Source: Methanobacteriota archaeon (GTDB lineage Archaea; Thermoplasmatota; Poseidoniia; Poseidoniales; Thalassarchaeaceae). Taken from it: DNA of 16,306 bases. This document shows, piece after piece, positions 7,600 through 14,900 of the stretch (position 1 is the stretch's first letter; each line of letters begins with the position of its first letter). The notes under the pieces are model-generated. The model was not told where the DNA came from. It made no database searches and saw nothing but the letters and a program-made list of their open reading frames with translations. Location of the stretch: positions 2,601 to 18,906 of the forward strand of contig NYXJ01000052.1 in the NCBI GenBank assembly GCA_002685315.1. The letters are read 5' to 3'. The position numbers and the translations under genes are program-made.

Positions 7600-7622
7600 A
7601 CAACCAATCCCGTGTGAAACTG

Positions 7623-7629
7623 TATTTTA
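7623..7629 (-). promoter_or_regulatory. Possible TATA box for the PGF-anchored protein
   Basis: RNA-sense TAAAATA is centred about 27 bp before the ATG at 7599, the right distance for a leaderless archaeal transcript. Confidence 0.4.
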
Positions 7630-7675
7630 GGGTTCTCACTATTAGAGCATGAAATAATGTTGAAAGAAGAGTTCT

Positions 7676-7722
7676 TGAAAAAAATCAATATATTCTAAAA
7701 AACAATTATTTTAGCGGAAAAA
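7676..7722 (-). terminator. Oligo-T terminator tracts after the CAT tRNA
   Basis: Reading with the tRNA, CCA is followed at once by TTTTT (7718-7722), then TTTTTT (7697-7702) and a longer T run (7676-7684). Successive T tracts are the usual archaeal termination signal and separate the tRNA from the downstream PGF-protein gene. Confidence 0.5.
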
Positions 7723-7799
7723 TGGTGGACCCGACCGGATTTGAACCGATGGCCGCTCGGTTATGAGCCGAGCGCTCTAACCAACTGAGCTACGGGTCC
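7723..7799 (-). tRNA. tRNA with CAT anticodon: tRNA-Ile2 or elongator tRNA-Met, CCA encoded
   Basis: On the minus strand, acceptor GGACCCG pairs with CGGGTCC. D arm GCTC/GAGC. Anticodon stem CTCGG/CCGAG with loop CTCATAA gives anticodon CAT. T stem ATCGG/CCGGT encloses TTCAAAT. Discriminator A (7726) is followed by encoded CCA (7725-7723). No intron. The anticodon stem lacks the three consecutive G-C pairs of initiator tRNA, so it is not the initiator. The GTAGCTC start of the D region and the GG acceptor lean toward tRNA-Ile2 (read as ATA after agmatidine modification), but sequence alone does not settle it. Confidence 0.92.
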
Positions 7800-8008
7800 T
7801 TGGAACGACTCGAATGCGCTTCAGAAATGAACCTTATTATCTAACACACAAGAAAATTAATCTATAATTTGCTCCTAATTATGACAAATGTAACTAGAAT
7901 TACAATAAAAATGAATAATTTAGCACAAAAATAACATATTGGTGAAAAAAAATACACTAAGTTTACACTGTAACACTTATTTCCTTAACGCTTTCGTATA
8001 GATACTGA
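7800..8008. promoter_or_regulatory. AT-rich divergent promoter region
   Basis: A 209-bp spacer between the divergent CAT tRNA and CD36-like genes. On the minus strand a TATA-like ATAATAAGG (7832-7840) lies about 37 bp from the tRNA 5' end. On the plus strand GTATAGATA (7996-8004) would suit a leaderless start at the ATG 8030. No ORF, repeat or other RNA is seen. Confidence 0.35.
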
Positions 8009-10759
8009 GTGAGCATCATGTTAGACCAGATGAAAAAGAATAGTGCAAGTACAATGTTAGTGATAGGTATAATGCTAGTTGCAGTTAATGCGACGTTGAT
8101 TACATCAACATTTGATGGATTAATTTCCGATGGGATGTCACAACAAGTTACTGATGCTTACGATGAAGAAGCCGATTTTGATGAAGAATGGGCTACATCA
8201 ACATCCGAAAAAGTATATTTCGGATATAATTTAACTGATATTGATGCATTATCAAGCGATGACCCTTCGAATGCATATACTAAAGTTGGACCATGGATTT
8301 ATAATGTCACATCACATAAAGAAATTCTAGAATGGAATGATCAAGAAGGTACTATGACTTACTCTGAATATGAAGTATTCGAATGGTGTGAAGGATGTAC
8401 TTGGGAAGATAGAGATGGAACTATGGGAGAGGTAGGAGAAATTTATGATTCAGTACCAGGAACAAATGATTTCAGAAATGTTAATATTTTGTGGACAGCA
8501 CAAAGTATTGCTGCTATTGGCGCTGTTGGTTTCGAATATGGAGAGCCTTTCGCTAAAGCAGGATTCGCTACCAATATGATGATTCTGGAACTTTCTAGTT
8601 TAGCACCAAGTATTTGGTCCGCTGAAGATACGGAAGATAGCTTAGAAGAAGCTTCTGCAGGAATGCAAGATGCAGGTATGGATTCAGCATCAGCAGATGC
8701 TGTTGCACCTAGTTATTTAATGGGTTTAGCATATTCTTCATGGAACGCTAGTTCAGGTGCAGGAATTATGGATCCTGATTTTACATCCTCTGCAGATATG
8801 ATTCTGAATGATGCAGTGGATCCCTCAACTGGTATGTGTATCGCTTTAACTTGTGACTACGGCCACATGTTGGTGGCTGGAATGGGAGAACCTAGCGAAT
8901 CAGTTACTCCTATGAGAGCTATGTTATACGGATATGGAGATGTTGAAGAACCGGAAAGAACACATATTGATTGGGCAGTTTATGCATTGGCAGGAACTAA
9001 TTTCTTAGGTAATGGAGGAGGTGCTGATTTGACTACTACCGATAATAATAGAGAGAGATTACAAACAGTCAGCGGAGTAGATATTGCTAATCCAGATGCC
9101 CTTGATTTCCTATTATTCGGAATAAATGAAGATGGATTAGCTCAAGGAATTATTCAAGAAACTGATTTCAATGGTTTACCTCTAAATGGGAATATATTAT
9201 TCCTTCTAGGTGCACAATCAAATGCCTTTGATACTATGAGTACCTATGGAATCGGTTTGTCGCAACTCCTAGGTATTGCTGATTGGGCAGGAGCATGGAT
9301 AGGCATGCTAGGAGTCCCTGCTGATTTCCCAATGATTCTTACAGGTGGCACTGGCACTATGAATGCTAATGATTGGTGGGTGCAGTCATTTGGTGGTGAA
9401 GAACCACTAGCTGGAGGATATATTCCTTTGGGCCTAAACATGGGTGAATGGGAAGGACAGATAGATATGTCTGCAGAAGATGTAAGGAACGTACTATACG
9501 AAAGCCCATATGCTCTTGCAACCACAGATTTTGGTTCAGAGTTCATGTATGGAGAGGCTAGTGGAAAGACACTTCCTCAAGGAACAGATGGTGCGGAAAC
9601 TGGTGGTACTGTTTCAGATTGGGATGACGAATATGTAGCCAACTTGTATGACATTACCGTTTTAGAGGCGCAGGCTGTTAGAAACTATATTTCGAACTTC
9701 ATGGTTGATATCGTAGTCCCTACTTTACTCACATTCCAGACAGGTTCTGAGGCTTATACAACTCAGACAGTAGATCAATGGTTATTCGGTTCTTGTGATG
9801 CAGTATTAGAATTCCAGTATGGATCTGAAAATTGTTTCTCAAGTCTGGAAACAAATAAGACATACTATGGATCAATTTCAGAAGATTATCCTGAAGGATT
9901 GTCCACCGGTGATTACTCTGCGTATGTAATGAGTACTGGAGGAGATACGATAGGACAAAGACTGATGCAAGGATATGTTAATTCAGATGGCGACGGAATT
10001 TGTGACTTTGATTACAGTTCAGCTGGAGTTTATCTTGGAGAAGATATTGAATGCGAAGAAGACCAAGTTTATGGAATGACAGAATATTTGACATGGAGAG
10101 CACCTCACAGAGATAGTCTGAATTATGGCTTAATGGAAGAAGCAGTCGGTTCTAGTATTGATTATGCAGTATTAGGTAACTCAATCGGTGCAATAGGTAC
10201 TTCTGATGACTCTTTCAAATATAATCTGGGAGGATATGCAGTAGCAGAAACAGTAGTTGGAAATGAGGTCGAATTCAAAGGTATCCCAATGGTTGAACAC
10301 AGCATTGTCTTAGATGCAACTCAACATAATATCCAATCAAAATTAATTCCTCCTAGTCTATCTCCAGTTTCAGTAACTCCAGGTGTATTAGGACTTTATT
10401 TTAATGGAAATGTAGATATGAAAGTCGAACCTAATACTAACGCAGTAATGTATGGTCACGGAACTTTACAATTTGTATTAGATATTAGAGGGTTAGGATT
10501 TGATAGCCCTGACTTAAGTGACGGAGCCACTGATGCTTATCCCGTTTTCGAGATTGCAATTCATAGCGAAATAGGAGATGAGGATGCTGAAGGAGTTAGA
10601 GGAGCGACAGATAGTTTGGGCATTATGGGATTCACTAATCTAGATGCGCCTTCTCCAATTAGTTACTTGAATATCGTACAATTAGTAGTTTATCTTGTAG
10701 GTTTAGGATTGGCTGTAAATGGTGTTATGAAAATGTCATCGAATAAGGATGAAGAGTAA
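8009..10759 (+). CDS. CD36/SR-B/LIMP-2-like two-pass surface protein
   Basis: 916 residues (numbered from GTG 8009; ATGs at 8018 and 8030 are equally possible). Topology is CD36-like: N-terminal transmembrane helix (about 14-32), huge ectodomain, C-terminal helix (about 885-908), short charged tail. Segments resembling CD36-family signatures appear in the same order: YFGYNLTDIDAL (70-81; cf. F.NVTNPEEF), VGPWIYN (93-99; cf. VGPYVYR), YSEYEVFEW (118-126; cf. YREYRTF.F), TVDQWLFG (587-594; cf. TVKELLWG), VEFKGIP (754-760; cf. VNLKGIP), VEPNTNAVMYGHGTLQF (806-822; cf. IEP.TG......LQ) and YPVF (844-847). Family members bind and pass lipids through an ectodomain tunnel. At 916 residues it is about twice the animal length, mainly from extra sequence at roughly 200-580. 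DGDGICD (660-666) looks Ca2+-binding. The assignment is by eye; lipid uptake is inferred. Confidence 0.78.
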   Translation: MSIMLDQMKKNSASTMLVIGIMLVAVNATLITSTFDGLISDGMSQQVTDAYDEEADFDEEWATSTSEKVYFGYNLTDIDALSSDDPSNAYTKVGPWIYNVTSHKEILEWNDQEGTMTYSEYEVFEWCEGCTWEDRDGTMGEVGEIYDSVPGTNDFRNVNILWTAQSIAAIGAVGFEYGEPFAKAGFATNMMILELSSLAPSIWSAEDTEDSLEEASAGMQDAGMDSASADAVAPSYLMGLAYSSWNASSGAGIMDPDFTSSADMILNDAVDPSTGMCIALTCDYGHMLVAGMGEPSESVTPMRAMLYGYGDVEEPERTHIDWAVYALAGTNFLGNGGGADLTTTDNNRERLQTVSGVDIANPDALDFLLFGINEDGLAQGIIQETDFNGLPLNGNILFLLGAQSNAFDTMSTYGIGLSQLLGIADWAGAWIGMLGVPADFPMILTGGTGTMNANDWWVQSFGGEEPLAGGYIPLGLNMGEWEGQIDMSAEDVRNVLYESPYALATTDFGSEFMYGEASGKTLPQGTDGAETGGTVSDWDDEYVANLYDITVLEAQAVRNYISNFMVDIVVPTLLTFQTGSEAYTTQTVDQWLFGSCDAVLEFQYGSENCFSSLETNKTYYGSISEDYPEGLSTGDYSAYVMSTGGDTIGQRLMQGYVNSDGDGICDFDYSSAGVYLGEDIECEEDQVYGMTEYLTWRAPHRDSLNYGLMEEAVGSSIDYAVLGNSIGAIGTSDDSFKYNLGGYAVAETVVGNEVEFKGIPMVEHSIVLDATQHNIQSKLIPPSLSPVSVTPGVLGLYFNGNVDMKVEPNTNAVMYGHGTLQFVLDIRGLGFDSPDLSDGATDAYPVFEIAIHSEIGDEDAEGVRGATDSLGIMGFTNLDAPSPISYLNIVQLVVYLVGLGLAVNGVMKMSSNKDEE

Positions 10760-10779
10760 AATTTAACTTTTCTTTTCTT

Positions 10780-10796
10780 CCCTTCATCACGAAGGG
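10780..10796 (+). terminator. Hairpin behind a pyrimidine tract, 3' of the CD36-like gene
   Basis: CCCTTC/GAAGGG forms a 6-bp stem with loop ATCAC, directly after a T/C-rich tract (10767-10782) that starts 7 bp beyond the stop codon. It may mark the transcript end or a processing site. Confidence 0.35.
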
Positions 10797-10803
10797 TTCA
10801 ATG

Positions 10804-10832
10804 ATTCTCGCTTACCCCGAGAATAAGAGGGG
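10804..10832 (+). promoter_or_regulatory. Leader hairpin next to the acyltransferase Shine-Dalgarno
   Basis: ATTCTCG (10804-10810) and CGAGAAT (10818-10824) form a perfect 7-bp stem with a 7-nt loop. Two bases later comes the Shine-Dalgarno GAGGGG (10827-10832), 5 nt before the GTG start. CCCC (10815-10818) could instead pair with GGGG (10829-10832) and mask the Shine-Dalgarno, so two competing folds are possible. Confidence 0.35.
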
Positions 10833-10837
10833 TTGTT

Positions 10838-11908
10838 GTGAGGCTAAGGTATATCGATCGTATTCGAGCTATTGCTATACTCTGTATGGTTCAAGTTCAT
10901 ACTGCTGCGATAATACCTCCTGAAGGAATATCTGTTGGTGATCCAATAGCATTTATTTCTGCAGCAATAGGAGGTATGGCAGCACCGATGTTTGTTACCA
11001 TTTCAGGATGGGGGATATATCGTAGCGCTATCAGAAGAAGGAAATTAGCAGATAATAGTATTTCTTCTTGGATGTATTGGATTATCCCGCGAATAACTAT
11101 ACTAACTATTTGTCAATTATTAGTTAACTCAGTATTTTCTATAGACAGAGGAGGAAGATTTGATTGGATGACTCCGGGGGTACTAACATTATTGGCATTA
11201 GCATCTCTATTAGGACCTCTGATAGTATATTTAAAAAAGAAACAAAGATTTTCTATTATGCTAATATTTATGGTTTCACCCCTAATTATTGGCGATCTGA
11301 ATGGAAATGATCTTTACTGGAGTGAAAGAGTATCTTCAATCGGAATAGAAGGGTGGGTTGAGAGACTTCTATTGAATGGTACCTATCCGGCATTACCATG
11401 GCTGACATTCATATTTTTAGGAAGTTTAATAGATGAAGATAAAGAAAATTTAGGTGAACAAAATATGGCTTTAAAGGTTGGATTAGTAATAATTTTCATC
11501 AGTATGATTTATTCATTTTATGAAAGAGTACCATGGGCCCTTACAGAAGGAAATGCCATACTAACCTTTTTCCCAGCAAATACCATGTTTATACTCACAT
11601 CTGGCATATTTGTAGTAATATTATTCAGAATTTTAGAGGGTGGAGAAACATCCGGTGGTGAGCCTTTTGGAGGAGAAAAAATATCATGGTTAGAACCTGC
11701 TGGAAGGCTATCTCTAACAATATATATTGCGCATTTTATTTTTCTAGGAATTATTGCATATGAAATGCAAAATCAACCTCGATTGGAAATCCATACTGCA
11801 TTTTTGTTGACAATTTTACATACATCTATTTGGATTCCTTTATCTATATGGCATGAGAAATACATCCCTAAGATTTCTTTTGAAGAATTACTTAGGAAGT
11901 TCAATTAA
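10838..11908 (+). CDS. Multi-pass membrane acyltransferase-like protein (AT3/DUF1624 type)
   Basis: 356 residues with about nine or ten hydrophobic segments. The N-terminus RYIDRIRAIAILCMVQVH (4-21) has the Asp, Arg-Ala and final His pattern of membrane acyltransferases (acyltransferase-3 and the DUF1624/HGSNAT group), where the His at the end of the first helix is thought catalytic. PMFVTISGWGIY follows (about 50-61). Near the C-terminus, GRLSLTIYIAHFIFLG is the usual last-helix signature of DUF1624/DUF418 proteins. Such enzymes move acyl groups across or at the membrane onto sugars or lipids; the substrate here is unknown. The GTG start is chosen because it begins the family N-terminus and has GAGGGG 5 nt upstream. 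It lies 78 bp after the CD36-like gene on the same strand, and its end overlaps the convergent TCAF/M60 gene by 8 bp. Confidence 0.75.
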   Translation: MRLRYIDRIRAIAILCMVQVHTAAIIPPEGISVGDPIAFISAAIGGMAAPMFVTISGWGIYRSAIRRRKLADNSISSWMYWIIPRITILTICQLLVNSVFSIDRGGRFDWMTPGVLTLLALASLLGPLIVYLKKKQRFSIMLIFMVSPLIIGDLNGNDLYWSERVSSIGIEGWVERLLLNGTYPALPWLTFIFLGSLIDEDKENLGEQNMALKVGLVIIFISMIYSFYERVPWALTEGNAILTFFPANTMFILTSGIFVVILFRILEGGETSGGEPFGGEKISWLEPAGRLSLTIYIAHFIFLGIIAYEMQNQPRLEIHTAFLLTILHTSIWIPLSIWHEKYIPKISFEELLRKFN

Positions 11909-14900
11909 TATTGGTAGTCCAACTTATTGGACCGAACCAAACGCTATTTTCTCCATTAGATGCTTGGATTCTTCCATGATAAGTAGTGCCACTGGATAAA
12001 TCTGAAATTGTTGTTGAAAAGTTTCCAACGAATGTACCCCCCAGATTATTATTAAAATTCCAACCAGTAACCTGATTCCCCATATCACTAATCCCATAAT
12101 AAAAGGTCAATGAAGTGTCGGTCCCATTATCGTATGTTTCCCATGAAATATCGACCGAGGTTGAGGTTTCATTATCAGGTACAATATCTCTAATTATTGC
12201 GTCATAAAAGAAAAAATCCTCTCTTAGTGGGTCATCGACCCAAACTGGGAAATGAGATAGTGAACTGAATGTTTGTTGTGTTAATGGAAATCCCCAAGCA
12301 GAATGATATGGTGCTAAATTATATCCTGTAGAGTTAGAAAGATGCAGAACCCATGTATTGAATTCTTCATCTCCAGTAGAAGGCACTTCTACAGAAGGGA
12401 GGTCGTAATAGACTGACAGTGCTTCTGTAATTGGATTCCAACCCCATTCTTCTTTAATCAATATATATGTATCCAAAGCAGTCCAAACTGACCAATTTGA
12501 GATATTGGAACCGTCATTAAAGTAAAACTCCATTCGGGCTTCTCTTTGTTCGGGATCTACCGCGCTATGACCTTCTATTCCAACCAAATCTTCCATCAAA
12601 TATACGCTAGCGAAGTTACACCCTGTTTCAGTAGTTCCCGGGAGTGTTGATGGCATCCACTGATGGTTATGACCCAACTCATGGAACATCCCCCAATCTC
12701 CATTTTCACTCATATATGTATGATTAACAACATCTGGTACACTTAGATCATGCGCCATGAAGGGGTAACCAGAATGCATCCAACCGACTGAAATTTGAGC
12801 ATCGAAAACCGCTCTTTCCACTCTGGGCCAAGGCTCAAAACCATACAATTCATGCTCCATATTCAAAGCACTATCCCACCAATTCATCAATTGGCTAGGG
12901 TTATTCAATTCACGTATTTCTGAACTAGGGACTGTCATAATAAAGTTGTTCGAGACTAATTCGGCCCATGGAGCAGGGTTGTTTTTTTCTGAATAAATCC
13001 ATTCGAAATCTGAGGTTTCGCCTAATACAAACATCGGCGCCCTAATTGCTCCAGAAATAGTCAAATTAATTTCACCATATTCAGAACCTGCAGGAATATG
13101 AATATAAATTGGACCGCCAAAGGCATTAGCTACCTCTGTGGAAGAGTTTTCTACTGGCCATGTAGTAAATATCCTAGAATGACGCTTGAGAATTTCTTTA
13201 TTCCAAAGACTATCGGTATGAGCACCTATCAAAATTGAAAATTCCAAATCAGAAGTTTCTTCATCTACAGTAACGGTAACTACCTCACCAGGAGCAGCAT
13301 AGAGACCAGTTGACATCCGGATAGAACTTCTAGGGTTGGAATAACCGAAATTGCTAGGAAGACCACTTTGAGTACCATTAACGGTAACAGTTCTAGTTAT
13401 TCTTGTTGCATTTGAAGGGACTTCACCAGGGAACTCAATATGGCTGGGATGGACTGGTAATTCATCTGCAGGTAGGCTGAACATCAAGGCATCCTCTAAT
13501 CTTAGGATAATATCTGAAACAGGATCTACGCCTAGTTCGTAACCGTTAGTACTCCAAAGTGTAGAATAAGGTATTACAGTATATCCAGTTAAATTCATCA
13601 GTTGACGTAAAGGAGACCAAAAATTAGTATAATCGAGAGTTACTATCCAGGTACAATCAGAAAGTGCAGAATAGGCAGCAGCAGCATCTTCTGAACTCAT
13701 CTCGACTCCATCAATTCTATCAGCGAAAACTCCGGAAATTGCATTACTAATTGTTGAGTATTGATTAGGCAAGTTCTGGAAAAACACATCATTATATCCC
13801 CAATCGCTAGATACAAAAAGACCCGTTTCTTTGGCAATCTTATTCCCAGGATAATTGTGAGCTACATCCGAATTTGAGTAGGACCAATACCAAGCGTGAC
13901 CACCCATTATGAGGCCTCCACCAGAGAGCATGAATTGTACTAGAGCGTTATTATCTGAATCATCATGTCCATTCCAAAACTCATCTAGTAAACAATCAAG
14001 CCCATTCAAATCTGAAGGAGTTACTGAAAGGTGGACATTGTGACCAGCATCTGTTAATTTATCTTCGAAATCATCAAATCCTGAACCATATGCTAATCCG
14101 ACTTCTGCATTTTCCCCGCATACCCACTCTACGGCTCTAAGTGAGAATGGATGATTTGTGGAGTCTACCCAACTTTCATGTCCATAACCTAGAATTTTTC
14201 CTTTACCAACATGGGAAGCGGATACTACTGGTATCCCACTTGATTCAAAGGCCACTGGAAATGCCCATTCTCCAATTGGTAAGATTGGGGATGGCCAACC
14301 ACCAAAATCTGCTTCACTCATCCCTCTCAATAAATCATTTTGATCAGCGCGTAAATCATGAACTACAATCCAAATATTTAATCCAACAGAACCACCTGTA
14401 TTATTCGCCCAAATTGTATATTCCTCCCAATTTGTTCGTAAACTAGGAATTCCCGATATACTGCCATTATCATTCAGAATTAAGCCTGAAGGAAGTTCAG
14501 GATACACTTCCCAAGTATCAATATCTGGACCATTATTAATTACTGGAATTAAAATACTTTTATTCGATCTAAGTATGTATTCCGATTCCATCCAGAAAAT
14601 CTCGTCAGGAGGCAGGCTACTGATTGTTATATCAATTATTGTTGTAGAATAACCGCCGGAGTTATTAGCCCATATTTGATAATAAATTGTATCTTGAATG
14701 ATAATAGGAGTCCCATATATTTCACCAGTTTGGAAATTTAAATTGAGGCCTTGGGGGAGATTTGGGTATATCTCCCAACTTTCCGGTATGCCACCGGACC
14801 AAGTTGGCGATAAATTTGGAATAATCTCATTAACAGTCAAATCAAGATTATATGGTTCATAAAGAATGTTTATCGGAGAAATATCAAGCACTGAAAGAAG

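Noticed and set aside
9244..9546. Minus-strand 100-codon ORF inside the CD36-like gene
   Set aside because: Shadow ORF opposite well-supported coding sequence; no family features.
14141..14446. Plus-strand 101-codon ORF inside the TCAF/M60 gene
   Set aside because: Shadow ORF opposite the GATase-like and Ig-repeat coding region; the sequence is low-complexity and unlike any protein family.
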